In this document: in pieces, positions 11,500 to 24,467 of the stretch
Numbering within the stretch: the first letter of the stretch is position 1
Layout of the letters: every line of letters starts with the position of its first letter
Source: Apostichopus japonicus
Lineage: Eukaryota > Echinodermata > Holothuroidea > Aspidochirotida > Stichopodidae
Direction of reading: 5' to 3'
Length of the DNA: 64,000 nt
Assembly: GCF_037975245.1 (NCBI RefSeq)
Contig: NC_092564.1
Location: 734,601 to 798,600, forward strand
Notes under the pieces: generated by a model
What the model was told of the DNA's origin: nothing
Seen by the model: only the letters and a program-made list of their open reading frames with translations
Database searches by the model: none
Translations under genes and position numbers: made by a program

Positions 11500-14400
11500 T
11501 ACATGTACATATACTATCATAGTATCTCAGGTAATCCCAGGTTCGTGAAATTGGATGTTATTCTATGGAAGATACACCATTCCTGCTTCATTTACATAAC
11601 TTAAATTTACCCGTTTAGGTTCCACTTAGATGCAGTTCATTGTGGTCTAGCGTAATGTAGAAATAACATGTCCCTGGATGAACATCATTTTCGAGAAGCA
11701 AACATGTTTTTTCTTCCTTTCTTCTGTTTTTCATTAACTTTCAAATAAAGTCACATGTAAATATCTACATGCAGACAACCCTGACCTATACAACCATCGA
11801 TTTACTCCTAAAACGTCCCAATTTACGCTGAACCAGGTTCTTGTTATAATATCTTTGCTTCTAATTCGTCCTGAATCGTGGCTAATATCGAGTGTTATGC
11901 TAAATATTTATCTAACCTTTGTAAAAGAGGGCTTTTTCTTCCAATTTCTAAAGTGGATATGCCAATCTCGAGACTTAAAATTTGTAGAGTTAGTTTTCAG
12001 TCACAGAGATCAATATTAGTCCATGTCGCTAAGCAAAGCAGACAAATTTCGGCCAAGAATTCTATTTTCGATTTCAGACGACCTCTCCAAAGGAACTGAA
12101 TGTTAATGGCAATAAAGCTGCACGCTAAGTATAAGGTATATTTTCCAGCAAGGGTAGCAACAAGTAGTCGGTTATTTAGTGATGACGTAAGCATTAGCAT
12201 TTTGTCCCCTGCAAATAAACAGGACAGTCATGGACTCCACATACATTCTGAAAATGGCCACCCCAGTAACATTCGTTTCTCTTTACATTTAATAAGATCA
12301 TTCATGTACAAAGAAGACCTGTTGTGAATAAATTCAAACTTTCCTGCGTATGTCTGGTATATATCAGGTCTAACTTTAGGCGCGATAGTGTCAATGATGG
12401 TATGGGAATACATGTAACGTAATGTTGTCAGCATCAGGCGTCAATGCAAGCTATACCAGGTACACTGACGCCATTAACTGTACACTTATATAGACTTTAT
12501 TGCACAATGATGTGCCTGTATCGCTAATCAAGAAACTAATTTAAAGCCAGCTAATCGTCAACACATAACTCAAGCTGACAGCAGCCCTGCTAGGCTATTG
12601 TGTAGTGTTTAAACACCATCATGATCTTAAACAGAGACTACTTCAAGCAACAATAAAATAACCGGAAGCAATTATTGCAAACAACTTTGAATTGATTAAG
12701 CTTGTTATAAGCATCGTTAAACATCGACTTGTCTGGTGTTCTTACGGCATCAGGTAACAAATGGCATTATTATAATAGAGGGAGTTAGAACGAGAAGTGG
12801 GCCAGCCTACGGCCGTCTAATTAATCTTTGCGAAACCACGTTCTATGGGCACGTTCTTCAGCCCGTAGTAACGTGGGTTATTGGTGCCATCATCACTTTA
12901 AATTACACCTTGGAGATAGACTTTAACTAGCTTGCATGCGCTATATAGAAATGATCGTGCGGTAACAAATCAACAACTGCCATTTGAAATATTCTTCTGC
13001 CCATGTCATCCTTGTGAAGTGACATGGCGCAAACTTTGTTTCTCTTTTATTCATGCATTAAGTGAAGGTGATAATTCCGATAGGCGAATGATACAAAATG
13101 ACGTCACAGAATAAACCAATTCTACGATGAAACAAGTTTAAGTAAGTTATATTTTGTGAAGCAATATCTAGTCCAATGTCGTGACAACGCAAGTCAATTT
13201 CTGCATCTAATTTGACCGTTTTGCAGTGTGCAGTAAACATAAATGGGAAGGCATAGCAGCAATCTCAAGGGTTCGGAATGAAATACAGTGATATCTGTAA
13301 GTAAGATGGTGTTATAACATTAAACTCACTCAGATTCGTTTGAGTGGTTTCTTAAATATGTCGACGAGGTGTGAGACTTTAACAGTCGGCGATACAAGTC
13401 AAATATTCGACGTCCTTCAAGAAGGTGCCTTACCACAAACCTGGTTTATTACATAATAATTCATAGCGGCCAAGAATTTTATTTAAATTTAACAACAAAA
13501 TGAGCAATTTGCAATTAGATATAAGCTTAGCAATACGTTGGTGTGTTATATACATATGGGTATGTATATAACCCACTAAACTATTCCTTACTGCTTGTAA
13601 TGGCGCATTTTGGAATTAACTATTAATTCTCCTATTAAAAGCTATCATAAAATTGTATTAACCCCATGATAGTAGTAATTATAATGCTAGGAAAAATTAT
13701 CATAGTAGTAATTATTATATCCCCACGACAGTTTTAATTAACATGCTCGCTGTAAAACCTGTCTACAAATAAATTCATGATTTGAAGGTATTGCATAATC
13801 CTAATGACAGTAGTAATTATCACGCTAGTGGTAAAACCTGTCTACAAATAAATTCATTATTTGAAAATACTGACAAAATTCGCAGACGGTTTTGACAGAG
13901 AAAAACAGGAATAAAATATATCACATTTCCAATTATTTTTCAGTCCTCGTTTGCATACTAATTTGTTTTGATGCCTGGATCCTTTAGTTAATGACATGTG
14001 TGACAATGTAAGCTTTTTTCTCCTTCTAAATATGTTTCATAACTGTTTAGGTGGATTTCACTGAAAAATCAATTATCCTGTATTAACTGGCAACGTTTCA
14101 TTACACGGTCAATACACGACGTCAAACTAGTGTAAAATAATACGTCACGAATTCAATTAAACACACAGCCTAATAACAACACTCCAGTCATAACCTTCAC
14201 TGAGGAAAGGATTGCGTAATAACTACACCAACAGAGAAATTAGTAAAGCAACTAGCATTTACAAGAAACTTATTTAACTAGAAATAAAATGCAGAATAGT
14301 ATAGGAGAAGCAGAAAGGGTAACTTTGTGCCTTTAAAGATGTAGGTTTCTCAATACGTCAAGCCCATTATTACTGTTTGTGAACATGAATTTCTACATTG

Positions 14401-14990
14401 GAGCATTATACTTTGCAGACGAAGGTTTGAACAAATTGAATCAACTCGCAGCTTTCAGGCTGTGAATGCTTTCAAGAATTATATTTCGTGTTCGTGAGCA
14501 TACAAAATGTCGAGGATTTGTAATTGCGTTCACCAATTCAAAATGTTAATCTTTCTTACGGAGTCACGGAACCTCGTTTCTGAAAAAAATGATTTGATTC
14601 ATGTTCAATATAGTGATCTTTTGCTTATAGTTATAGTTGTATATTGTAAACATTTTTATGTATTTTGTTGGCTATTTAATTAAATTTAGCAATTCAGAGA
14701 TATTCCATTCAATACCCAACGTCACCAATTCCGTCACGAACCACATCAAGAGATGCAAGTTTCTTTCACAGCATAAAATATATATATATATCTACAGTCT
14801 CTGCTCGCCGTTACCTGACATGTGTGTCCTGGTTAGATTGTTCATCGCAACTGGCAGTGTCTAACAACACGTACAACAAATTTTACACTAAACACACTCC
14901 TTAAATGCATTCGATACGCTGTGTATTCTCATTATCTGCAAAACTTCCAACCGCGAATAAAATATTTCAAAATCACAAGTTGTTGTACAG
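11500..14990. other. AT-rich stretch without supported gene
   Basis: No coding sequence could be supported. A local duplication occurs at about 13640-13870: the phrase GTAAAACCTGTCTACAAATA appears twice about 80 bp apart, each followed by AATTCAT, with repeated GTAGTAATTAT words around it. A short TA run lies near 14779. Confidence 0.35.
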
Positions 14991-14994
14991 AGTG

Positions 14995-16470
14995 ACAGAT
15001 ATGGAATCCCACTAACACTACAATTGCAGACATGAAGACTCACTACCACACCAATTACAGATATGGAGACTCACTACCACACCAATTACAGATATGAAGA
15101 CTCACTACCACACAAATTACACATATAGAGACTCACTACCACACCAACCACAGATATTAAACTCACTACCAAATCAATTACAGATATGAAGACTCACTAC
15201 CACACCAATTACACATATGGAGACTCACTACTAAATCAATTTAAGATATGAAGACTCACTACCACACCAATTACAGATATGGAGACTCACTACTAAATCA
15301 ATTACAGATATGAAGACTCACTACCACACCAATTACAGATATGAAGACTCACTACCACACCAATTACAGAAATGAAGACTCACTGACACACCAATTAAAG
15401 ATATGAAGACTCATTAGCACACCAATTACAGATATGAAGACTCACTAGCACACCAATTGCTGATATGGAGACTCTCTACCACACCGATTACAGATATGAA
15501 GACTCACTAGCACACCAATTACAGATATGAAGACTCACTAGCACACCAATTACAGATATGGAGACTCACTACCACACCAATTACAGATATGAAGACTCAT
15601 TAGCACACCGATTACAGATATGAAGACTCACTAGCACACCAATTACTGATATGAAGACTCACTACTACATCAATTACACATATGGAGACTCACTACCACA
15701 CCAATTACAGATATGAAGACTCACTACCACACCAATTACAGATATGAAGACTCACTGGCACACCAATTAAAGATATGAAGACTCACTGGCACACCAATTA
15801 AAGATATGAAGACTCATTAGCACACCGATTACAGATATGAAGACTCACTAGCACACCAATTACAGATATGAAGACTCACTAGCACACCAATTACAGATAT
15901 GGAGACTCACTACCACACCAATTACAGATATGAAGACTCACTGGCACACCAATTGCAAATATGAAGACTCATTAGCACACCGATTACAGATATGAAGACT
16001 CACTAGCACACCAATTACTGATATGGAGACTCACTAGCACACCAATTACAGATATGAAGACTCACTAGCACACCAATTACAGATATGAAGACTCACTACT
16101 ACATCAATTACAGATATGGAGACTCACTACCACACCAATTACACATATAGAGACTCACTAGCACACCAATTACAGATATGGAAACTCACCACCACACCAA
16201 TTACACATATGGAGACTCACTACCACACCAATTACACATACGGAGACTCACTACCACACCAATTGCAGATATGGAAACACTAACACTAAAATCACACTTA
16301 GATATGGAAACCCACTCCCATAACAATGATACATATGGAGGCCCACTACCACAAAAACTACAGATATGGAAATCCACTATACCACTACAATTAAATAAAG
16401 ATATGGCTAAACCAAACAAAAACACTGAGATATGGAAACCAAAAACAACAACTGCAAGAGAAGTTAACAA
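14995..16470. repeat. 31-bp minisatellite, about 42 units plus a decayed end
   Basis: The unit is ACAGATATGAAGACTCACTA followed by CCACACCAATT, 31 bp, with variants GAAGACT/GGAGACT and CTACCAC/CTAGCAC/CTGGCAC. Units are well ordered to about 16300 and then decay to about 16470. Because 31 is not a multiple of 3, open frames across it are accidents of the repeat. Confidence 0.95.
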
Positions 16471-16479
16471 ACATATAGC

Positions 16480-18330
16480 TCAGTAGTTGAGTTACATTTA
16501 AACTTATAATATGTAGGTCAGAACGTTATCTGCAGTGTAAAGTGTAAGTACATCCTAATACTCTCTTAAAGTCTATTATTATGTCACAATTAATGTTATG
16601 CTTGTCAACAATATTGATACATCGTAAACCACATGCGTATCACCTGATTGGAAACTGAGTTATTTTCAAAAGTTAACTTTAGTACAACTAGAGCAGACGT
16701 CTCTGAAATCAAGTTTAACTTGTCATATGAAAGTTATTTTTTATGAAGTGTGTCCAGACTGATAGAGCCATATTGACGTCAAGTCACGTTGTGACATCTC
16801 TTCCTGCCTGATATCGTCAAGGATGGCCGATATATTAAAGTCGGACGGTCGCGGTATCGGAAGAATCCGGTTTGAGTGAGAACGTAAGAAAGAGAGGGAA
16901 TATAATTTAAACCTGTACTGATGAAAAATATGTAATTGGGTCATGAGCTAGTGTTGCACGTAGATATAAACGGCAATGGATAAACAGTAACGTAGGCGAA
17001 AGGAGTGATTGTAAATGAAGAAAGATCGTAGGTTGTAACGAACACAATCTATCGACCATGAAAGGAAGACGAAGACCCTGTATTTAATTTAATCAGGAAT
17101 AAACCGGGCCATCAATAAAGCAGTTGGTGAATTACCAAATACTCCATCTGATGTTTTTTTTATGTTGAATCGGGTCGATTGTTCTGTTTGATGATTTGAT
17201 AGCGCTTCGTGAGTAGCAATTAATGATGTCAATACTTAGGCAGTTCAAATGAAAACATTGATTTCAAATCGGCTAATTTTCTTTAGGTTTCCATTACTTA
17301 AGCGATTTCATCGCAGACACAGTCAAATGTCAAACAACTGTAAAAGAAATTGTTAATGGCATTTAATCTTACAAATAGAAATGTCACAAGTGCACTACGG
17401 TTACAGTACATTAACTAATGACATAAAGAGAAAGATAACACTTTATACGTCATTATTAAATGACGTAGAATTCTCTTTTACTTGTTTGACTAGAATTTCA
17501 ACTTTCAGTTGAACGGATCAGCAATGTTACTAGAACTACATTTAATAGAAACAATTCTAATTACTCGCTGAATTCCTTGTCATTCGTGGTTTTGGTAGTA
17601 TGTTCCTCAGAACATCAAGTATTATTTATTTCAATCCGTTACAAGGCGTATATGAATATTTACTACCACAGGATTCCTGGAGAGAGTAAGGGGTGGGTGA
17701 GAAGGATTCCTGGAGAGAGTAAGGGTGGGTGAGATGGAACAAAAACTCTACGAAACAGAACGCAACGCAACGCAAACACTAGAAACGCTAAAGGAAAATA
17801 TACGTAAATGAACATTTCAAAACCACAATGTATTCTTGATTATTCATGATATGTTAATCGATGGTGTTATTTCGATTATCCAGTCCAGAGTTTCAAATTC
17901 CTGAATCTGTTACGTATTTAATCTGAAGCTGGAGAGGTAACATCTATGAACTAGTTTTGTAGTTAGGTTGGTCTAAAACTAAAATGTCGGTTTCGGATCA
18001 ATTAATTTAACTTCACATCCTGACAGTTATCCATTCGGCAAGCTTAATGTAAGTCAAGACTTGACGTTAATGTTAATTGTACATGTCTTGAATCTCTCCT
18101 GGCTGGTCTAAAAATACTTTGATGAAAGGGTTAACTATAAGAATATGGTCGACAAACATTTGATGGTCTCTGTTTAGGTTTACAATGATACCGAATAGGC
18201 ATAATTCGAATCGCGGAAACTAAAAAGTATAACGGTGAAAATGTGAAGACTGTTTGCTCTGTTAAGGATGAGCTGAAACCACTGCCTGAAAGGTAAAGTA
18301 ATATCAGCAAAGATCATAATATTAATAAAC
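16480..18330. other. Stretch without supported gene
   Basis: No gene is convincing. A 30-bp phrase GATTCCTGGAGAGAGTAAGG...GGGTGAGA is tandemly duplicated at about 17672-17733. A minus-strand frame at 16741-16944 is discussed under rejected items. Confidence 0.35.
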
Positions 18331-18334
18331 ATAG

Positions 18335-18723
<389 letters not shown>

Positions 18724-18724
18724 C

Positions 18725-19260
18725 CTATAGATTATGTTTAGCTGATTCCTCATAACTTCGAAGGAATTGTTTCGCTTATCTGGGAAGGCAGGCCGTTCCT
18801 GATGTTTAAGCAGAATGGTGTCGTCGTTTTTAGACTTCCCGGAATTTTCTTTTCCTTTTCTAGATTTATCTGTCCAAGAATCGTTTTGGTCAATGGCAAT
18901 AACAAGTAAAATCTCAATCGATTGATTTGAGAGATTAAAGTGATTTGGAACAGGTTAGTTGATCTTTTTTGTTTTGATCGCCGATCTATGTTCAGTCATT
19001 CTCATTCTTATAGTGTTTTTCGACTCTCCAACGTATTGCACTTTGTAAATATTGCAGTAGTTGAGGTAAATGACATTTGTGGAGAGGCAGTTTATTTTAT
19101 GCCGGATTCGGAACGTGCGAGTAGTTTGGTTGCTCTGAAAGGCCCCAGTAGAATCGACAAGTAAGCACGTCTTGCAATTTTGTGTTTAGGCCGATGGTCC
19201 TGTCTTTTCTGGATTTGTTGTGCCTCTGATGAGGTGTCATCCTGGATAGATGCCCGAACT
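18725..19260 (-). pseudogene. Penelope-like element C-terminal remnant (GIY-YIG endonuclease)
   Basis: On the minus strand the reading from about 19180 gives CKTCLLVDSTG, then FRIRHKINCLSTNVIYLNYC, VQYVGESKNTIRMRMTEHRS and [16 protein letters not shown]. This is the ordered pattern of Penelope-like elements: a cysteine pair, NVIYLxxC, YVGExxxxxxxRxxEH, and HFNL. One in-frame stop precedes PVPNHF. The reverse transcriptase part is absent. TA arrays flank both sides, and the coding remnant runs directly into the array at 18720. Confidence 0.8.
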
Positions 19261-19404
19261 AAATTTTGTAAAATAGCAAATAGGAGCGACTAGGTTTTGG
19301 GTCGTCTGCAAGAAGGTTTTGGCCTAAGTGTCGCTCAATGGAACCGTTAGATGTCTTTTGGATGACTCTTTTCACGTTTTGTTTCATTTCTTAAGTGCAT
19401 CGGC

Positions 19405-19409
19405 ATATA

Positions 19410-19447
<38 letters not shown>

Positions 19448-19489
19448 TATATATATGTATGTATGTATATATATATATATATAAATGTA

Positions 19490-19561
<72 letters not shown>

Positions 19562-19568
19562 TATATAA
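19405..19568. repeat. Interrupted TA microsatellite
   Basis: TA runs with a few TGTATG and AAATG interruptions. Between 19569 and 20196 I see no gene or clear repeat. Confidence 0.9.
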
Positions 19569-20196
19569 ACCTTGTGTCAGTGACCGACGTCTCGACCACA
19601 GTGATTCTATACTGGTGTGTTAATGCTTATAAATTGGCATTGTTTAACTGTCAATGAGGGCGTTTTATTCAAGTGTTATGATTGTACAGAGTTCACCCCT
19701 GTCATACTATTTTCTATGCATACCTCTCTTATTTACGGCTTGGTTTGGCTTGCCAATTAAAAGCGGTAATTCTGTTTAAATTGTCAGATTCAATTGCTAT
19801 AGGGGTGCACTTAGAGAATCGAGGACGGTAAAGTGCATCGTGCGTATGGTTGGATCATGATAAACTATATTTCCCTGTACTTCAAGGACCTGTTTTGATC
19901 CAATCACCACACTTTATTATCCACGTGGAGTGACGTTCGCATGAACTGAGGTAGTTTCATTTGATAATATATTAATCTGCATATATTAATCTACAAGAAA
20001 TTTATTTTTAAGAGGAACTAATCCAATATAAAATCATTCCTTCCATTACGTTATTGAGGCAAGACACTTTTAACCTGCATTATGATACATGGTCACGTGA
20101 TCATGTATTGGGGCGCGAATATGGCCTCCAAAATAGAGCGGATTACTAATCAGTCCCAGACAATTCAGTGCGCACGTTCTGGCCACACGCACGCTT

Positions 20197-21589
20197 GTGT
20201 AACCACGTCAACTCAATGTTCTTAATCATAACATATTTTAATGGAATTGGTGGTAATTTTCAAATCAACTTTCATGATGATTACCTCTGGACAAACGACA
20301 ATGTGCGACGTCATTGAGATAATTGGAACCGAGTTTAGAAATTCGGAATGTTTCCATCTTCAAATATCAGTGATAGATGTTTATTGTTATCGGTATGTAA
20401 TTCCATTGATTTATTAATGGAATTATTATAATACTTACCATTTGTTTCTTACTTGTAACGCGAACGATCAACTTACGAACATTACAAGTGTTTATTGTTT
20501 CGTATATGGCGCGTTATTTAAACTTCCGTGGAATAGGATCGTGAGGGTGGTTCAGCTCATTCTTTACAAATCTAATGTAAACGAGGCCGCCTTCTATTCA
20601 TGCACAATATTCATGGCTTATCAATAAAGTATAGCAACCATGTAACTTGGCATGACATCAGAATCAATCAAATTTTGATATGTTATTGCAAATGTTTCCT
20701 CTCAATTCCAAAGTTAATAAGCTGATACCTCAGAGTTTCCCATATAACGAATGTGCGACTGTTGACTACACTAGAAGAATATATTTTATACAGCATATCA
20801 AACCATATATAAGATTTTTCTGTATTTGTCTGGCATTACACCATAAAAGGTGGCGCTATATAGAACATTCATTATCGATACCATACACTCAAGAGAGATA
20901 CATCTTCAAAACTTATTTTCTTTCTTGTCGATAAATTTCTGTTAAGTTGTAAGGATGCATTTCGAGTGAACACCCATACTAGCAGCATCGGGATCTCTGG
21001 GGTGTAATTTAAGAAATTGACTTGGGAATAAAACATCGACGCTCAGAAGTGGTTTATAGTAAAGTTTGATCATATTTTCTAGCAACTTGTATCTCATGTT
21101 TTATCAATACTTCACCAATGAGGACGAACGGCTATACAGTTCCAAATGTAATATCACTCTCAGAGAGAAATGCTTTATACATTATATAATATTTTAAGGT
21201 TTGTGTCTGTGTGGGTGTCTGGTAAAAGTACAACAGCTATGAAATATGTCATACCCTTGACAAACATGCATTGACTTCTAGAAGGATTCCGAAGACAGAG
21301 ATTTAGTCTTACTTTATATTATAGAGATACTATGAACACTACGCCTCAAACGCCTAAATTATAAGAAGTCAAAACAAAATAGTAGCTATATATATTTCAA
21401 TGAACGAAAAGTACAGTCATAAATAAATCAAAATGTTAATCAGTACATTTGTGACGTATTGTACGATCTTATATTAGAAGGAACATCAATGTAAAAGACG
21501 ATTTTGCTGAGCTGTTTGGAGACAGCTTACAGATGAGGATTGAGTGCAACTTAACAAATCGCTGTACAACATGCTGAACAGTTAAAGTA
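20197..21589 (+). repeat. Segmental duplication, copy A (full)
   Basis: Begins GTGTAACCACGTCAACTCAA and ends GAACAGTTAAAGTA. The same sequence recurs 1439 bp downstream with a few percent difference. It contains no supported gene; the short frames inside are interrupted differently in the two copies. Confidence 0.9.
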
Positions 21590-21635
21590 CAGGCACAGAC
21601 CACACTACCAAGAACCGATCCTGTGTATTTCGCTA

Positions 21636-22431
21636 GTGTAACCACGTCAACTCAATGTTCTTAATCATAACATATTTTAATGGAATTGATGGTAATTTTC
21701 AAATCAACTTTCATGATGATTACCTCTGGAAAACGACAATATGTGACGTCATTGAGATAATTGGAACCGAGTTTAGAAATTCGGAATGTTTCCATCTTCA
21801 AATATCAGTGATAGATGTTTATTGTTATCGGTATGTAATTCCATTGATTTATTAATGGAATTACTATAGTACTTACCATTTCTTACATGTAACGCAAACG
21901 ATGAAATTACGAACATTACAAGTGTTTATTGTTTCGTGTAGGCGCGTTATTTAAACTTCCGTGGAATATGATCTTCATGGTGGTTCAGCTCATTCTTTAC
22001 AGATCTAATGTAAACGAGGCCGCCTTCTATTCATGCACAATATTCATGGATTATCAATAAAGCAGCAACCATGTAACTTGGCATGACCTCAGAATCAATC
22101 AAATTTTGATATGTCATTGCAAATGTTTTCTCTCAATTCCAAATTAAATAAGCTGATACCTTACAGTTTCCCATATAACGAATGTGCGACTGTTGACAAC
22201 ACTATAAGAATATATTTTATACAGCATATCAAATCATATATTAGATTTTAAAGTACAGTCATAAATAAATCAAAATGTTAATCAGTACATTTGTGACGTA
22301 TTGTACGATCTTATATTAGAAGGAACATTAATGTAAAAGAAGATTTTGCTGAGCTGTTTGGAGACAGCTTACAGATGAGGATTGAGTGCAACTTAACAAA
22401 TCGCTGTACAACATGCTGAACAGTTAAAGTA
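21636..22431 (+). repeat. Segmental duplication, copy B (internally deleted)
   Basis: Matches copy A from its first base, but the segment corresponding to about 20818-21408 is missing: sequence matching A up to about 20815 joins directly to AAAGTACAGTCATAAATAAA, found in A at about 21409. The copy ends only about ten bases before the LINE that begins near 22440. Confidence 0.9.
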
Positions 22432-22470
22432 ACGTATATTTTGTGTTTACCACAACCAGTAGGAACATTT

Positions 22471-22758
22471 ATGATGGCATATTTTGTGATGGCGCTGATG
22501 AAGAGCGACACGGTCACTAGAGCTCTCCTGGTTTTAATGTTATTTCATGTCGTCATTTCATCTGTATCGTCCACTTTCCTGCAATATTCCAGAGAGGATT
22601 TATTACGATTACGCCAGGATCCTTTCTCGCAATCCGATCCGGTTTCGGACTCAACGAAAGTCAATTTTCTGTGGACTGGCCAACCGATGCCCCTTGGAAT
22701 GAGCCTAAGCCTAACGTTAGGCCTACACGTAAGCGGGGCAGGAGAGGTGGCAAACTAG
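22471..22758 (+). CDS. LINE leader reading frame
   Basis: From ATG 22471 this frame encodes a hydrophobic start (LLVLMLFHVVISSVSS), then TFLQYSREDLLRLRQDPFS. The YSREDLLRLR motif belongs to the N terminus of the L2-type polyprotein, so the true polyprotein probably starts here and shifts frame near 22655-22690 into the endonuclease frame. After that point the frame (to 22758) is out of phase and probably meaningless. Confidence 0.5.
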   Translation: MMAYFVMALMKSDTVTRALLVLMLFHVVISSVSSTFLQYSREDLLRLRQDPFSQSDPVSDSTKVNFLWTGQPMPLGMSLSLTLGLHVSGAGEVAN

Positions 22759-24467
22759 TAAAACTTCGTCGCAGACATCAGAACACTCCAGTACCTAGTA
22801 TCATCTTAGCGAACGTGCAGAGACTTTTCAACAAGACCGGTGAGTTATTTTCGAGAATCGCAAACTTCCGTGATTATGCCGACTGCAATGTGTTTTGTTT
22901 AACTGAAACCTGGCTCACCACAGATCACCCTGACTGTATATTGCAACCACCGGGGTTCACAATCTATCGACATGATCGGGATCGACAGATTACGGGGAAG
23001 TCTCAGGGCGGTGGAGTTTGCTTCCTCATCAACAATAATTGGTGTAAGGACGTAAGGATAATTTCCCAAGGAACCACCCCGGATATGGAACATATCATGA
23101 TCAAGTGTAGGCCGTTCTACATCCCCCGTGAGTTTTCATCAGTGACTCTGATAGCGGTTTACATACATCCTCGCGCCGATGCAACCATAGCAACAGAAAG
23201 CCTGCGAGGGATGATTTCCAATTGTGAGAACTCCGACCCAAACACGTTGTCTATTGTTGTGGGGGATTTTAATCATGCTAATCTGAGGAACTCAATGCCC
23301 GAATTGAAGCAGCATGTGACATGTGCCACTCGCGGCAACAACATCCTAGATCACTGTTACTGTAAAGTAAAGAATGTATACAAGTCAGTCCCGCGAGCTG
23401 GTATCGGTAACTCTGATCACAACACAGTTCTACTTATCCCTATTTACAAACAAGAGTTGAAGATAACGAAGCCAGTGAAAAGAACGGTCAAAGTATGGAC
23501 TCGGGAAGCGATCGATAAACTACAGGATTGTTTTGATGACACGAATTGGGATTTGTTCCAAGAGGATAATGATTTGCATTCATTCACAAATACGGTGACT
23601 GCGTACATCAAGTTCTGCCAGGACATTTGTATACCAACTAAGACTGTCATACAATACCCAAACAACAAACCGTGGTGTGACAAAGCTGTCAAAGCAAAAA
23701 TAAAGGCCAAGGATGAAGCTTATCGGACTAAGACCACTGATCCCGATAGATACCACCTCGCCAAGTCTGACCTCAGGAGAGCCATTAGGAACGCGAAAAG
23801 AGCACAAAAGGAACTGATTGAGCAAAAGTTTGATACTGTAAACCCGAGAGAAGCATGGGCGAACATCGGGGAGATTACCAACTACAAAGGGGTGAAGAGG
23901 TCAGCGGATAGTGATGACGCAGAGCTGCCAGACAAGCTGAACGAATTTTATACGCGGTTTGACAAAGATAATAACAGCCAACCATCTCCAGCCAATAACA
24001 CAGATGTCACCGCGCCATTTGTCATCGATGTGACTTCGGTGAGGAACAATTTCAAACGACTCAACGAACGGAAAGCTCCGGGACCCGATGGCATCACTCC
24101 AAAACTGCTCAAAATATGCGCCGCACAACTTGCTGGCGTCTACACTGACATATTCAATTGGTCGCTGAGCACGTCAGAAGTACCCCGGTCATTCAAAGAT
24201 GCCACCATAGTACCCATCCCAAAGAAGGGCAAAGTATCTGGCTTGAACGACTATCGACCGGTCGCGCTTACATCTGTACCGATGAAAACATTTGAACGTT
24301 TTATCCTTTCTTTTATCAAATCACTTTTACCCGAAGGTTTTGATCGCTCACAATTCGCCTATCGCACGAACAGATCGGTTGAAGACGCTATTTCTATGGT
24401 TACATGGGACCCTGGCTCACCTGGAGAGGAAGTGTTCCTACGCCCGCGTACTTTTTATCGATTATAG
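22671..24467 (+). CDS. LINE polyprotein part 1: APE endonuclease and RT fingers
   Basis: Begins with RKRGRRGGKLVKLRRRHQN and PSIILANVQRLFNKTGEL. The APE-type endonuclease follows with LTETWL (catalytic Glu), GGGVCFLINNNW, VVGDFNHANL (Asp/Asn) and GNSDHNTVLL (catalytic His). A basic linker follows, then the RT start: NERKAPGPDGITPKLLK, FKDATIVPIPKKGK, NDYRPVALTSV and QFAYRTNRSVEDAI. At about 24393-24402 the frame is lost and the last 25 residues are out of frame. The product would cleave target DNA and begin reverse transcription of its own RNA. Confidence 0.9.
   Translation: MDWPTDAPWNEPKPNVRPTRKRGRRGGKLVKLRRRHQNTPVPSIILANVQRLFNKTGELFSRIANFRDYADCNVFCLTETWLTTDHPDCILQPPGFTIYRHDRDRQITGKSQGGGVCFLINNNWCKDVRIISQGTTPDMEHIMIKCRPFYIPREFSSVTLIAVYIHPRADATIATESLRGMISNCENSDPNTLSIVVGDFNHANLRNSMPELKQHVTCATRGNNILDHCYCKVKNVYKSVPRAGIGNSDHNTVLLIPIYKQELKITKPVKRTVKVWTREAIDKLQDCFDDTNWDLFQEDNDLHSFTNTVTAYIKFCQDICIPTKTVIQYPNNKPWCDKAVKAKIKAKDEAYRTKTTDPDRYHLAKSDLRRAIRNAKRAQKELIEQKFDTVNPREAWANIGEITNYKGVKRSADSDDAELPDKLNEFYTRFDKDNNSQPSPANNTDVTAPFVIDVTSVRNNFKRLNERKAPGPDGITPKLLKICAAQLAGVYTDIFNWSLSTSEVPRSFKDATIVPIPKKGKVSGLNDYRPVALTSVPMKTFERFILSFIKSLLPEGFDRSQFAYRTNRSVEDAISMVTWDPGSPGEEVFLRPRTFYRL

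Noticed and set aside
14995-16470. Regular repeats that could suggest a CRISPR array (also at 34130 and 42375).
   Set aside because: There are no unique spacers; units are contiguous and degenerate, as in minisatellites, and the DNA is eukaryotic.
16178-16486. A 102-codon His/Thr-rich frame.
   Set aside because: It lies in the decaying end of the 31-bp minisatellite and has no other support.
16741-16944. A minus-strand frame with PSDFNISAILDDIRQEE, resembling an eh1-type repression motif (FxIxxIL).
   Set aside because: The motif is short and common by chance. The frame start is not protein-like, no consensus donor follows, and a second antisense-free frame is also open.
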